Source of the DNA: Phoronis australis
Taxonomy: Eukaryota > Phoronida > Phoronidae
NCBI GenBank assembly: GCA_002633005.1
Contig: NMRA01000115.1
Coordinates: forward strand, 368,884 to 430,883
Direction of reading: 5' to 3'
Length of the DNA stretch: 62,000 nt
Made by a program: the position numbers and the translations under genes. Position 1 is the stretch's first letter. Every line of letters begins with the position of its first letter. The notes under the pieces are model-generated. The model was given only the letters and a program-made list of their open reading frames with translations, did no database searches and was not told where the DNA came from. Shown piece after piece: positions 35,179 through 47,342 of the stretch.

Positions 35179-35952
35179 CACGAATACTGCAAAGCCATTA
35201 CAAATTGTATCTAATGAGACAGATTTTGTTTCAGTTTTATATATGCTTTGGTTAGGATTAGAATAATTCATTTTGAAACAGAACGCAGAATAATAAACGT
35301 GTACAGGGCAACTCGCCCGGCGCCAATCCCGACTTAGTCAAGAGCTCATCCGACGAATACATCACGGGTCGGATTGTTAGTTCGAAACGGAATACACTGA
35401 TCGAGAAATATCAGAGAGGCACCGTGAACATGAAAGGGCAACGAAACGTATGGATATTTCTTTGGTAAGAAGGAAATCGTCAGAAAAATCACTGTCGACG
35501 AAATGCCGGCCCCAGACCCAGAGATTTTTTCATGGCCTCATACTTGCTATTAACAGCGTACCTTTCATTCTTCACTACCGCGAGCCACTTCTTAAGTATT
35601 TCGGGTTCTCGAGGAAGTCGAAAAAATGATATACCGGCTTTTTCGTAGCTTCATAGTTCGGACAAGCGGGAACGATGCACCGTAATATAGCAGCATTCAC
35701 TCTGCGGACGAACCACCGACGTCGCTGCGTCGTTTCTCACCTTAATCACAGGTTAACGCGACGCCTATCGGCAAGGTGAGGTCGACCGTATAAGAGGCGA
35801 TGTGGATACAGGCCGATTAAGACTGTAAAAAGACTATTTAAATCGGGTGGCATTCTCCTTTAATCTACGCATACTTTTGCTTAGGGAGGCCCTACAGACG
35901 TGTTGGTCGTGACCCGCCTGGTCTTATACTGTACGATTGTAAGTTTCGTGGT

Positions 35953-36895
35953 CTAATGCACCCGTCCGTTCTGTAGGTGTTGTTCGCGCTTAGCTGTCGG
36001 GTCATGATCGAGCTTGACGAATTTAGAACTGTCAATAACGATGTCATGTAGCTTAGAGAGGTAGTCAGTCTTATCCATGATCACAATACCGTTTCGTTTG
36101 TCAGGACGCGCGATGGTGATGTATTGACGTTGTGAAAGGGAACGCAAAGCCTGGTACTGGTGTGAGATTCTGAAGTTGGTTACTGTTATAACCATAGATG
36201 TAGCGATAACACAGATCGCGAAGGCGATGCTTAAGCCACATTTTGTCAGGGATTAGGGTAGAAGTGATCTTGTTGTAGAATGATTCGATAGACCCTTCAG
36301 TGTCCATGGCATTGATGTGATGAGTGGGGATACTTTAAGTTAATCCTTTGCTAAGGAGAGCTATTTCAGTATCAGTTAGTGGAATACTAGACATTCACAC
36401 TGTAGCCATGTTTGCGTTTGAGACAGATGATCTTACTAGCATGTCGAACTTTCTTGTTTTCTATGTCCGCTTTGCAGGAGTTGTCCACTAGAAACTGCTC
36501 AATGGAATGTTAGGAATCCAACAAATGAACCTAATTCACGTGACAGATTGCGGTACTCCTAAAGCAACTTAGTTTTACTTTTCCTCTTGTTACTCAACTC
36601 AGTGGAAAGTAACGTTTCTTGAAGCCTCTGGAGATCATGTTGTGTCAAACTTCTTGCATTAGCTGGCTTCAATTTGCAGAAAGTGGGGATCAGATGGAGG
36701 CGTTGGCATTTGATGATGAAATCGATGTCACAATCCAGTCGCTTAGTCCGCAGAAGAGACTTCTCGACTTTGCGAAACAGCTTCAATATTTGAAGACCAT
36801 AATGCAGGCGGATATTGTTATTTTTGGCAAAAGTAAGATTAAAAACCGAACGATCGCCGCACAAATAAAAAAGTTCGTGTTCAATTAAAGTTTCG
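35953..36895 (-). pseudogene. Penelope-like element, N-terminal and early RT region
   Basis: Three minus-strand frames follow one another. 36864-36559 has a leader with KRLDCDIDFIIKC..LHLIPTF and a basic NKRKSK end, like the N-terminal region of Penelope proteins. 36307-36101 has SIESFYNKI and DKMWLKHRL. 36195-35953 has the early RT block ALRSL....ITIARPDKRNGIVIMDKTDYLSKL, the Penelope counterpart of RT motif 1 (DKG.G.V). Frame shifts and stops separate them. The palm with the catalytic aspartates is missing, because the fragment ends near the TTAA transposon at 35863. A GIY-YIG remnant of the same superfamily lies at 50220-50470, too far to assign to the same copy. Confidence 0.65.
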
Positions 36896-38991
36896 TCTAT
36901 TCATTAGACACCATCAGGATCATATTTACAAAGGGCAGCAAGTGCCAACATACAGCTCAGGTAACATCCATAAAGTGAAGTGAGAGATACACGGAATATA
37001 GTCAGTAGCTGGTCATCACCATAGGTGCAGGGTCACTGAGCTCTGCATGTTATTCAGAGGCATTGTGTTTGCAACAATCACCAAGCTAATTCAGTTAGCA
37101 GAGAACCCTTTAAGGAATTACTGTACATTAAAGAGTCATTGGCCATTCAGAACAAGCATGGTACTTTGTTGACTACTGCTACTTGTACACCTAGTGTCAT
37201 CTGCCGTTCGTGAGACAAAGCAGGGAATGTTTTGAACCCACACGTATAATAGGTCCACCTTTTCTCAAGACAAGACAGTACAGGAAAGAGTAATATGTTT
37301 TCGTATCACACTTCGCCACACGGCGAGTGATAATATCTGTCCATATGCTAATTGATATTTTGTTCTTCGTATCAATATCTAAAAATTTAAAAAATAATTG
37401 ATTTCAAAAGAGTTTTTTACTCAAGAAACGTAAATAAACGCAGGTCAAGAATACATTTCCCAATACACACACACACACGCAGGCACGCATACGCACACAT
37501 ACACAACGTATGTACGTATACTTATGCATATAGATATACATACCCCGCTATACTAACTTATCCCGTATGCATATACATACATAACTTGGTTACCACTGCC
37601 ATATCCTATCCATAATTTATTTCATCCGGGAATGTCCCAACCAGACCGAAAGGAGGATTTTGCCACACCGTTGGAGTAAAATACCTCATGTTGATGTTTT
37701 GACATTAAACGTACACAACATACGAAACTGAAATTTTCCTTGACCGGGAGATCTCATGACTTGCGGTTTGAGGGACACTAGAGATTTCCTCAGCTGATGT
37801 GCCACATCCCATTTACAAAGAATAGAAGTAGCCATCTAAGGTCCACTTTAGGGTCCACCAGCAGCAGCTAGAGTTTCCTTGAAGTCTACCTCAGTTCGCT
37901 TTGCTCATTAAGGGAGAGCTAACACCTTGGTGGAGGGAAGGGTAGGGGTGCTTTCAGAATAGGGTAAGAGGTAAGGTTAGGAAAGTTTTACCTGAGCCTT
38001 TTAAAGGTATCTCTTTGAATACGACCCATTATGTCCATGCTTGTGCTTATGTCTATTTAGGGTGACTTTATTGTACTGTTTGATGTTGCGGAATATTATT
38101 AACCTAAAATAAAATAGTAACAAAAGTTTTACGGGAATCAACATTTTTTAAATCTCGTAATATGTTATTTGAAATAAAAATAATATTCAAATGTTTGAAA
38201 AATCAGTGAATGTCGTAAATGCAACCAATACTGTGTGCCAAATTGCGCCGAACTCCCATAAAATTTATAATAAGTCAAAAATTGGATGTCACGCTCCGTT
38301 TTAAAAATACTTAATGAAGGTATATAATTCTTACCACACACTATGGTGCAATTTTGATTGTTAGTATATGGGAGATGGTGCATTATAGGTGTTCCAGGAT
38401 TTGTCAACTTGTGACTGGAGCCGCGTTTCCAAGCCCCAAGATGGCGCTGATCGTTATAGACACTTGAGGATTGGTTATTGGAAAGGATATGTGTAAGAAT
38501 TCTGACACATTTTTACGGAAACCGCTGGAATATCCCGAGTACTATCAAGTTATATCAACTTTGAAATTTTCTGCAGTATTATATAAAAATGGAAACTAAC
38601 GGTAGGGCCTATACGAGTACAACAACAATCTTTATTTCAAACAACGACCAAAACAATGCCTTCTGCTTCAGACAGCACCAACGCCTGTGATAAAAGTTAA
38701 AATCTGCCTTTGTTTTAATGATGCCAGCCAATCATTGCGCAAAAGGTATTTCCCATACCCAAGACTCAAACAGCTCAACCGATCATTGCCATCTTGAGGT
38801 TTGGGGACGAGGCTGGGTCCACTGTATCAATCGATGACTTGTCGTCTCGTAGATGTGTCTTTAACTTCAAACAAGAATTACATGTACAATGTAGTGTTCA
38901 TCAATATGCACATTGAGCGTAACTGACGTACGCTATTTTGATTTTGACAATTTTGTTATTTTTGGTAGGTTAGAAGTAAACGGGCACTAAA
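36896..38991. other. upstream region of the receptor gene; (CA)n tract
   Basis: A CA-rich microsatellite with variants spans about 37464-37510. No gene recognised. A pyrimidine-rich tract ending in TTTGGTAG at 38959-38969 just before the receptor ATG could be a 3' splice site for an upstream non-coding exon. Confidence 0.45.
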
Positions 38992-41604
38992 ATGACGTGG
39001 ATACTTGTGATCACGTGTTTCGGGATAACGACTAGCACGTCACTCGCGCAGCCACCATCATTGACTGGAGAGTTTTCGACGTCTTCAACTAGGCTTAGCT
39101 CGCCACTTAACACCACTACCCCACCAAGTGTGATTGAATGGGAAATGCTTACTCTTCCACCCCTTGCACTGGGAACGTGTGGTTCTTTAGACGATGTATG
39201 TTACTGCCATAACAGTTCGCAGAACCCCAACATGACAAACTGTGCGGGGCGGAACTGCTTCTGTGATCGAGATTGCACGGAAAATGGTGATTGTTGCGTC
39301 GATTACGAAGAACTCCCACCAAAATACCCAGATAGTCTTCAGCGGTCGTGGATTAAAAGCGTTTTGCGATGTGGTTATATACCAAGAATATCTAACGACG
39401 ACATGCTTCTTAACATTGGTCGCTGCCCACACAACTATACAGATTCACTCGTTATACAACATTGCGAAACGACATTTGGAAGTCCTCTCATTGACTGGCC
39501 TGTTATGGGCAAGCTCTCTGGCTTCTTGTACAGAAACTTTTATTGTGGAATCTGCAATGGCGAGTTTAATGTAGAATTTCTTGCTGTCCACGAGCAGTGT
39601 GAACCCAACGGTTTGCAAATTTCCAATAGTACTAATGTATCAAAGATAGATGACGCTGTGAGGGCTAACCAGTTGTCTCTGGCTCGTAGAACAGGGGTAC
39701 GCTGCTTCAACCGGAAGTACGTGACGCAACGGCCATTAACGACATGTAACGTAAGAGATTTCCTGACTCGCCCAAAGACTAATTCTATAGACTCGTGCCC
39801 CCCTGACTGGAACAATAAAACGATGGTGAAACTGTGCAAAAGCTATACGTCGTTTGTTTCCGTGCATCGAGAATACCAGTGGGTTTCAAACCAAAAACCA
39901 TACAAAAACGTTTATTGTCTGTTGTGCAATGGCCATCGGCTTGAGGCCGCCGACTGCAATGTCCGGGAGAATAAAATTTTCAGTGTTATTAAGCCAGAGT
40001 TTCCAACGGTATCACGTGTGCAAATTCTTCCAGTTCATCAAGGGGGCATCACGTATTTCCCCATGTCAGTTTTCTTTGATGTCAATCAAGGAAGAGTGCG
40101 CACGTCTTCTAATGTTGGTTTTGAGGCCTCGGACAATCGCAAAATTGAGGCTGAAGCAAACACTCTGCAATGCCAAGACGGGTTCATGGCCTTGGCGAAT
40201 ACATGTGTCAAGATTTATTGTCCTAAAAACATGATTTTTAAGGGAATGAAATGCGTTGAAATAACGCAAACCACCAAGACTGCTATGTGGAATTTTTTTG
40301 TTATTCCAAAGCTATCTGGAGTGATGCGTTTTAATTGGAGCGTCGTACCTGAACACCGTCCTGTTGACGCGGTTAAAAATCTCACCAACGAGGGCCACAA
40401 AGTTAATGTCAGCGAATGCCTTTTTGCCGACATTTCTTCATTTCGGTTCCACATATACGATAACGACACGATATTTTTGGAAACTCTTCAGATTTACTTG
40501 GAACCGTCGAGTTATGAAAATGTGTCCGTCAATGGAACATATCAGATCCACGCTTGTTTACCTGTAGATGTTTTTGAAGGCGTAAATATAACCACGTGGA
40601 ATAACAGAAGCAGAACCATTTTCACGTTCAAGTACGATTCGTCGCAAACTATGTTGTCATTCGTGGGACAAATCATTTCGGTTACAGCATTATTTGTTCT
40701 ATTAATTGTGTATTGCAGTGCACCATCGTTACGCAATACGCCCGGCAAATGTTTGATGTGTCTCTCACTCTCGCTATTTCTCGCTTTGCTTCTGCATCTA
40801 ATTGGGATAGGTCGTTTGGAGCCTCACAACTTGTGTTACACGTTCGCAGTTCTCATCCATTACTTTTACTTATCCTCGTTCTTTTGGATGAATATTATGT
40901 CCTTCGATATGTTTCGTGTTTTTGCCCAAAGCTTTACCAGTAGTACGTCCGAAAACGGCCGAAAAAAGTTCTTGTATTATAACACCTATGGTTGGTGCAC
41001 GCCATTGATTCTTGTGATCACAGCAGTCATTATAGATCAAGTGTCGGACCCTGAGGATAGTAACTTTAGTCCTCAATATGGAATCAACTTGTGCTTCATC
41101 TCGAACAGAAACGCATTATTAGTTTACTTTGTGATCCCGCTCGGAGCATTAATTTTAGCAAACTTCATATTTTTTGCTCTGACAGCCAGAGGAATTTATC
41201 AAGCAATGAAACAAGCGAGGCGTGTGCGAAAAGCTAAGAAAGAACGATGTAAGATTTTTCTGTATCTGAAAATATCTGTTATTATGGGTCTTACGTGGGT
41301 GTTTGGGTTCCTGTTAACCACAGCTAGTGACATTTCGTGGTTGACGTACATGTTTATTGTTCTGAACGCATTCCAAGGATTGTTCATTTGCATTGCGTTT
41401 CTGCTTTCGAAGAAAGTTCTGAAAATATGTTGCCAGCGCTTTGGAAAGAAGTCAGGAACATCGAATATCAACACCTTTAAACAAGGGACATACACACTGA
41501 CGACACCGATGACGTCACGTAAAGACTTGAAAAACAATTCGTCCACTTCTGCTCAAAGCTTAGCCGTGAAAACAAGCCAGAATCGGAAAGAAACGAGTAT
41601 TTAA
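38992..41604 (+). CDS. secretin/adhesion-like (Methuselah-like) 7TM receptor with somatomedin-B-like domain
   Basis: 870 codons in a single exon; the only intact gene here. The start at 38992 is the first Met after an in-frame TAA at 38977 and opens a signal peptide (residues 1-19). After a Ser/Thr/Pro-rich linker comes a somatomedin-B-like cysteine cluster (about 84-127, with CAGRNCFCDRDC and DCCVDY). Two related cysteine modules follow, each closing in Y(R/K)N(F/V)YCxxCNG (about 145-190 and 269-314). A further Cys-rich part lies at 394-421. Seven helices: ~555-575, 586-606, 615-640, 664-683, 706-729, 756-778, 783-806, with GLTWVFGF in helix 6 and FQGLFI in helix 7 as in class B/adhesion receptors. 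C615 and C701 fit the conserved extracellular disulfide. No GPS cleavage motif is seen before helix 1. The basic third loop (RRVRKAKKERCK) and Ser/Thr-rich tail suit G-protein coupling and desensitisation. Ligand unknown; plasma membrane. Alternative: an adhesion-GPCR relative without GAIN. Confidence 0.92.
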   Translation: MTWILVITCFGITTSTSLAQPPSLTGEFSTSSTRLSSPLNTTTPPSVIEWEMLTLPPLALGTCGSLDDVCYCHNSSQNPNMTNCAGRNCFCDRDCTENGDCCVDYEELPPKYPDSLQRSWIKSVLRCGYIPRISNDDMLLNIGRCPHNYTDSLVIQHCETTFGSPLIDWPVMGKLSGFLYRNFYCGICNGEFNVEFLAVHEQCEPNGLQISNSTNVSKIDDAVRANQLSLARRTGVRCFNRKYVTQRPLTTCNVRDFLTRPKTNSIDSCPPDWNNKTMVKLCKSYTSFVSVHREYQWVSNQKPYKNVYCLLCNGHRLEAADCNVRENKIFSVIKPEFPTVSRVQILPVHQGGITYFPMSVFFDVNQGRVRTSSNVGFEASDNRKIEAEANTLQCQDGFMALANTCVKIYCPKNMIFKGMKCVEITQTTKTAMWNFFVIPKLSGVMRFNWSVVPEHRPVDAVKNLTNEGHKVNVSECLFADISSFRFHIYDNDTIFLETLQIYLEPSSYENVSVNGTYQIHACLPVDVFEGVNITTWNNRSRTIFTFKYDSSQTMLSFVGQIISVTALFVLLIVYCSAPSLRNTPGKCLMCLSLSLFLALLLHLIGIGRLEPHNLCYTFAVLIHYFYLSSFFWMNIMSFDMFRVFAQSFTSSTSENGRKKFLYYNTYGWCTPLILVITAVIIDQVSDPEDSNFSPQYGINLCFISNRNALLVYFVIPLGALILANFIFFALTARGIYQAMKQARRVRKAKKERCKIFLYLKISVIMGLTWVFGFLLTTASDISWLTYMFIVLNAFQGLFICIAFLLSKKVLKICCQRFGKKSGTSNINTFKQGTYTLTTPMTSRKDLKNNSSTSAQSLAVKTSQNRKETSI

Positions 41605-43219
41605 TTAAATACCGGTATCTGTATGCACTGCATTCTGTGGACTTTTCTGGAAGAGTGGCACTGTGCATACATGACGCTTTGACATGTAAAATTTCACGAC
41701 TCCCCTGGTTTAATGATTCATTGTAAACAAATGGACAGGAAAAGGATTACGCCCTGGTGTCCTGAGTGAGTTACTGTACACGAATTTGTGTAGAATGCAT
41801 CGTTAATGCCACTTGTGGTTGTACCAGCAAGACGTTTTCCAAATTCCAACCGGTGAAAATAGCCCAATGTTATATTCAAACCAATCGGAATGTCTGGATA
41901 TTTCTTCCAGATTCACCACCCTCCACAGTGTTACTGTTCGTAGCAATAGCCAAGAGTGTACGGCACGGCTATGTCTCTCAGATTTCAGAGTGAATGCAGT
42001 ATACAGTGGATGCAGCAGAACAGATAGAACGCTTGTAAATGTTGTCATTTATACTCATAATCTGCTGTTAGGCCGGCCTTCCGTCGAAGAAATAGTACAA
42101 CTTTTGATTCAGTCCACTTACGGTTACAAAGCACGTCTCAGATTGTTTCTTATTGAGATTGGAAGGGATTTCTGACGGTTCTTTGTACTTTTATAACGGC
42201 AAGTTGTCTAAACCAAACTTTTTTTACGGGACAGGCTGCTTCAACATCATGTCATTTTGGAGGACAGTGCCTCCGATTATTGGCATGCTCATAACGCACT
42301 GCTTGAGTAATTCTTTTGAGGCTCTTTGTGTATCGCTACAGCAACTGCCCACTAACGTGAAACTATTATAAGGTTAAGTAAACTGTTTGAATGCAAATGT
42401 TTGTTCTTAAACATGTCTTGTAAAGCGTTTAGTATTATTATATGAGACCGAAAATGGTTATCAACTCAGTTGTTCTGTGGCAATAACCGTTTAGTTCTCA
42501 AGCAAATTTACGCGCCCTAAACTTTATCGAGTCTGTTGTGAAGTAACACCGGGATGTTGTTGGTATTTCCTGAGTTATGACATCACTTCCATACTGTATA
42601 AAGAATAAGATGAGAATGATTTTATTGATCAATGGATAAATCAAAAGCTGGTTCTCGATAGAAACAATAGAGGGTGTAGCATAAACGATCAGTGGTTCAT
42701 AGGGTTGTATCTTCAACAATTTTGAAAATATGTTTATGAAATTTTGTGTACATAAAATGTGGTGCATTCTTGCTATGTTTTGACGCGACATCATCTTGAA
42801 AATCGCTCATTAACGAACAAATGTCACATTGACAGCTGATAGAGGAAATACTACTCAAAATCCAATACGTTTTACTGTCATACTCACACAAATCACACAA
42901 ACATATCAATTGTATTAATCAACAATTGTCAGTGTAGCCCTTGTCGTTTAATCAGTTTTGCTTTTCCCACTTACGTCGACGGTTCGTTGTTTACGGTAGT
43001 GCTGATGAGTGGAGACGCTTGAAATCGATGTCCATCAGGGGCTTTCGCCAGGAATTTCTGATGCGACAATGGTGAAGGTCACATTATGTTATCTTGGGAT
43101 AACTCCGATGTTAGTTAACATTTGAAGCTAAGGCCAAGCACGTTTTAGAATTGGTGGCACCACATTAACCTCTTCCAAGCGGAAGACAAAATCAAATCCG
43201 AAGTGAATGGAAATTCAAC
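41605..43219. other. 3' flank of the receptor gene, no other gene seen
   Basis: ATTAAA directly after the stop (41605-41613) is a possible weak polyadenylation signal. Short frames at 41766-42175 and 42498-42909 show no domain. Confidence 0.4.
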
Positions 43220-43745
43220 GAAAAAAAGTACTGGCAAGCGCGAAAAGCGGCCAGAACGAGTAACAGCACACGCACGGTTGATCTGCAGCAACTGACGGCA
43301 CAGATCGTTCGATGGAGTCAAGGGAGCCTCCGCCGAGGGAAGGCTTGAAGGTGTCACCTGAAGTCATGAATTGGGTGACAAAAGTTGCTTTGAGACGTCA
43401 CCGTAAATTGTCTGCTCGCGGCTCTTATGTTGAGCGTGGAGCGCATGGTTTGTTGCAGATGCTTGAGGAAAACCAAATCCGACTCCATCGTACGAGCGTC
43501 GAGCGACAGACGGAACTCATCCACCAAGTGGAAAAGTAACCCATACACAAGCTCAGCAGGAGAACAGCCCTGACCCACCCGCCATGACGAACTTATCCCC
43601 AAGAAAACCAGTGGCAGTTCTGCCAACCAGTGCGGGCTGGTAGTGCGCGCTTTTGGAGATGCCATCAGGGCACTGTGAAAACTTTCTATCATGCCATTTG
43701 CCTGCAGGTGGTATGCAGTAGTGGTGTCAGTAGCTGTACTCAAAA
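43220..43745 (-). pseudogene. Ty3/Gypsy integrase C-terminal fragment (second, unrelated element)
   Basis: Frame 43743-43354 on the minus strand shows the end of an integrase core: TTTAYHLQANGMIESFHSAL (the catalytic Glu is in this block), W..ELPLVFLGI and SPAELVYG. After a break, the frame 43357-43145 ends a pol protein with VTRSGRFSRLPV, as often seen at the C-terminus of Gypsy pol. This is a different lineage from the Gmr1-like relic at 5.5-20.6 kb, judged by its SPAELVYG/TRSGR signature. Nothing upstream of the Glu block remains. Confidence 0.7.
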
Positions 43746-44594
43746 CCTAAGACGCCAGAAATTTGTAACGTGTATTACTGTGCAAGCTCTAAATCTTGAA
43801 AGTAGCCATTCATAAGAAATACACAGGCGCGGATTATTATTAGTAATTTGAAAGTGAAGGGAGACAACCTTACCGATAGCCTGTAGCAGATAGTGTACAT
43901 GTATGTCAAAATACTTCTTACTGCCAATTATCAGCGTCACTGGTCACAATTTTTAACGTCTCTTGATGTTTGAAGTTTGCCCAGCTCAACTTTATGTTAC
44001 CAATTGTCCGGAAGACAATTTTTGAAAGTACAAATCCTTTCTTAAGTTTGTGGTGGAATTCATTTCGCTATCGGATTTGCCGATAGCCCAGTTGACGACC
44101 AGGAATATTCAGAGGTTCCTGATCCAAATTTCATTCTATTTTTCCTAAATTTTCCACATCTCTTGTGCTCAGAAATTGGATCCACGTACAGTGATGTGAG
44201 ATGAAATGTTACCGATCGCCTAGGTGTCTTGCAATGGAATATACACTCTGTCGAAGAGAGGTTAAGTCATAATCGGTAAGAAAACATTACATTGGAATTC
44301 TTCAAGAATTACATATTTTCGCCTGTAAGTAGGTGAAATTAAGGTTATCTTCAAAAAGTTGTTCGCTTTGTGTGATCCACAAAATCATGAATCAATTATT
44401 TCATCACTAAATGCTTTACAATTCTTATTTTGGCTAGGAGATTGTGAAAAGGTGACAGAACATAATCACTACTGTGTTGGAGGCAGATGTTCTACCAAAG
44501 GTGTCTAGTTGTGCATCTTGGAAGCTTGACAGGCACATGTCCGTAGTGAATACGGATACAGAACTGCCGCGAATGACGTTGGAAATGCATACTG
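43746..44594. other. no recognisable gene
   Basis: AT-rich sequence, nothing identified up to the start of the satellite array. Confidence 0.4.
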
Positions 44595-46010
44595 CGGCTG
44601 AAACCACGTCCGCTGGGGATTGAAAAAGGTGGGGGTTTAATCTGCTTATGAAACCACGGCCGCTTGGGGTTCCGTAGAGGGTCGTCATTTCATCCGTCCA
44701 TGAACTCACGGAAGCCTCAGGGTCTGTAAAGGGAATTGGTTTTGTCCGCCCCTGCAACCACTGCCGCTTCGAGGGTTTATAAAGGGTCATGGTTTCATCT
44801 TCCCATGAAACCACGACCCCTCGGGTTCCTTAAAGTGTCATGCAAGCATGGTGCATCGTTGTCTGTAAAAGGTCGTGATTTTATCCGTGGTATGTAAATG
44901 TTCACGATTTCATCCGCCTATGAAACCGAGGCATCTGTGGGGTCTACAAACGGTCATGGTTTCATCCGCCAACGAATCCATGGCCGCTTTGGGGCCAGTA
45001 AAGCGTCGTGGTTTCATCTGCCAGTGAAACCACGACCGCTTTTGGATCTGTAAAGTGTAGTGATTTGATCTGTTTATGAAACTATGGCCTCTTCAGGGTC
45101 CGTAAAAGGTCGTGGTTTCTTTCGACCATGAAACTATGGCCTCTTCGGGGTCTCTAAAGGGTTATGGTCTCATGCGCCTAGGAAACCACAGCTGCTTCGG
45201 GGTCTATAAAAGTTCATGGTCCGTACATGAAATAACCGCCGTTTCGAAATCTCTAAAGGGTCATGCTTTCATCCGCCCATGAAACTATGACTGCTTCGGG
45301 GTTTCTAAAGGGACATGGTTTCATTCTCCTCGGGGTGTGTAAAGAGACAAGGTTTCATCTGCCCATGAACACACGGCCGCTTCTCGGATCTGTGAAGAAC
45401 CGTGCGTTCTTCAGCCTATGAAACCACGGCCTCATCGGGGTGTGTAAATTGACATGGTTGCATCCGCCCATGGCCGCATCAGGGTCTGTAAAGCGTCATG
45501 TTTTCACCCCCTCCCCGCCACCCCATGAAACCACGGCCCATTCGTGTCCTGTAATGGGTATGGTTTCATCGGCTCATGAAATCAGGACCCTTCGTGGTCT
45601 GTAAAGGATCGTGGTTTCATTCGCCTATGAAACCATGGCCTTTTCGCGATCTGTAAAAGGTGGTCGTTCTATCCGTCCATGACACTACGGCCACTACGGG
45701 ATCTGTTAAAGTGCCCTTGCATTATCCGACCTTGAAACCACAGCCCCTCGGGTTCTGTAAAAGTTCGTGATTTCATTCGCCAATGAGAGCAGGCCGCTTT
45801 GGGGTCTGTAAAGGGTCATGGTTTTATACGCCCATAAAACCGTGGCCGCTTCAGGCTCTATAAAAGGCCATGGTTTCATCTGCCTTTGAAATCACAGCCT
45901 CTTCGAGGTCTGTAAAATGTCATGGTTTCATCCGTACTTGAAACAACTGCCGTTTCGAGGTCTCTAAAGGGCCATGCTTTCATCTCCCATGAAACCGTGA
46001 CCCATTAAAG
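44595..46010. repeat. 52-bp hairpin satellite, array A (~27 units)
   Basis: Units of about 52 bp (for example 44650, 44702, 44754, 44807), consensus order GAAACCACGGCCGCTTCGGGG, TCTGTAAAGG, GTCATGGTTTCATCCGCCC. Across each unit boundary GTGGTTTCAT and ATGAAACCAC are inverted repeats with a 6-8-base loop. At about 45008-45035 the stem CGTGGTTTCA/TGAAACCACG is perfect. Units differ by 10-25 percent, so the array is old. The frames on it (44434-44814 on minus) only read the repeat. Array B at 50475-51920 is the same family in the same orientation. Confidence 0.9.
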
Positions 46011-46259
46011 TGTAACTTGCAAGGTCCAAGTATGTTAAATTGCAATAATTTCTTCAATGTATTGCTATTTGGATGTATTTTATTCAAATTATCGTATTAT
46101 TGTATCTTTAGTTATTTAAAAAAAGCGAAAATAAGAAAATGCGCGAAAAGTTGACCTTTGACATCGTGACATGGTGTTGGGGAACACAAACCAGATCATA
46201 CCCCACAATGCAGTTCACTGCTATTATATCACAGTACACGAAGAACAAAGACCGTTCAA

Positions 46260-46524
46260 CCTTTGCGTGTTTTAGTCATGGTGCATCGGTGTGTGTGTGT
46301 GCTAACTATTTTAACACCACCCAAGTGGAAGGCATGAGCCCATTTAAATTCTAAAAAGACAAGTATCTGGCTGCGTAATGGCAGGTTTTCCTGTGCTCTG
46401 CTCGTCTTTTGAAATGACTGTCGAGTCAGCCATCTGTCGGAGCCGAAATATGCTCCGACCATTTTGAGGACGGCTGCTTTGACGACAAACACATCATGAA
46501 GGTTGAAGCTGGTCTTATAAAAAG
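46260..46524 (+). pseudogene. THAP zinc-finger exon with three in-frame stops
   Basis: A single frame contains VCANYFNTTQVEGMSPFKF, a stop, KDKYLAA, a stop, WQVFLCSARLLK, a stop, and then AEICSDHFEDGCF. The C..C ... F.KD..L...W ... (I/V)CS.HF pattern is the THAP zinc finger (C2CH), a DNA-binding domain of about 80-90 residues also found in P-element-type transposases. The three stops (TAA 46352, TAA 46376, TGA about 46415) do not shift the frame and are each one change from Gln or Arg. The frame runs into a consensus donor AAAAG|GTAAGT at 46524/46525, so this was a first coding exon. Candidate exon 2 is near 46977-47300 after TTTTCAG. Host gene or transposase cannot be decided. Confidence 0.6.
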
Positions 46525-47342
46525 GTAAGTTATCTTGAGAATTTTGATGTATAATAATTCATGACGCTTTCGCAGGGCCTGAACAATAACAATCTTTTTT
46601 CATAATCACCGTAGTTCTCAAGTGTTAAAATCTGTTCTTTTTACGTGAAAGATTTAGTTATAAATGGGTCAGTAAAACTAAAAGCCACAACAAATAAAAC
46701 TGATCTCAAAAGATGCATGTATTTTGAAATGAATGCAGACTATGAATAAAGTAAAACAGGATGGTAACTCAATTCCAAGGTTTTGATTATTAAAGTAGTC
46801 AGTTTCAAAAAACAGGATTAAAATCTAGTTTTGGCATTTGCTTGAAGGTTATAAAAGAAGGCGAAAACTTGCAATTAGATATCATCGTGTTTTACTTTAA
46901 TCATGGACAACTCTGGATTCAAAATGTTTTTTTTTACTTTTGAATTGCCGCTGTTGTGCTTTTCAGAGTATGTAAATGAAAGGAGAACACCTTCCACTTA
47001 GTGCGGAACAAAAGAGAAGCTGGAGATCTTGAATTCGCTTAGAAATTGATGCCCCTCCAATGCCGACTGCTGGTGCTCCAGATGTGTCCAAGGAGGATGC
47101 CGTGGCACAGATAAATTCAGACTTGGTGCTTTGTCAATGGACAGCACTGGAATTTCTTTCCGTCACATATTTAACAGTCACTACCAATGTTTTAGATCAA
47201 ATTTTTGATAGTGGTACAGATAGCAATGCCAGAGTGTTTATAGTACCAGAAGTGGAAATTGTGAAAAGCTTTTGTGTGTGGTATTTGGCTGTCCCATTCG
47301 TATAGATAAACCCAGTGATTTACTATATTCTTATATTGAAAC
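46525..47342 (+). other. possible intron and second exon of the THAP pseudogene
   Basis: After the donor at 46525 there is AT-rich sequence up to a TTTTCAG acceptor at about 46961-46967. Downstream, 47045-47305 has an open frame (EIDAPPMPTAGAPDVSKEDA) with a protein-like acidic start and no known domain. The link to the THAP exon is conjecture. Confidence 0.25.

Larger units (their letters stand above)
33440..35863. mobile_element. TTAA-flanked transposon, copy 3 (interrupted)
   Basis: Begins TTAAAGGAGAATGTCACC at 33440 and ends GGGTGGCATTCTCCTTTAA at 35863, reverse orientation relative to copy 1. Both ends are TTAA. It is broken by the hAT-like copy at 34082-35178. About 320 bp corresponding to copy-1 positions 12740-13060 are missing at the junction, so the insertion came with a deletion. 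Without the insert, the length agrees with copy 1 minus that deletion. Confidence 0.8.

Noticed and set aside
39187-41546. Alternative and antisense frames inside the receptor gene
   Set aside because: All are contained in the 870-codon frame, which has signal peptide, cysteine modules and seven helices.
44434-44814. 126-codon frame with Met-Thr-Leu-Tyr type repeats
   Set aside because: It reads the 52-bp satellite; other units have stops in this frame and the period is not a multiple of three.
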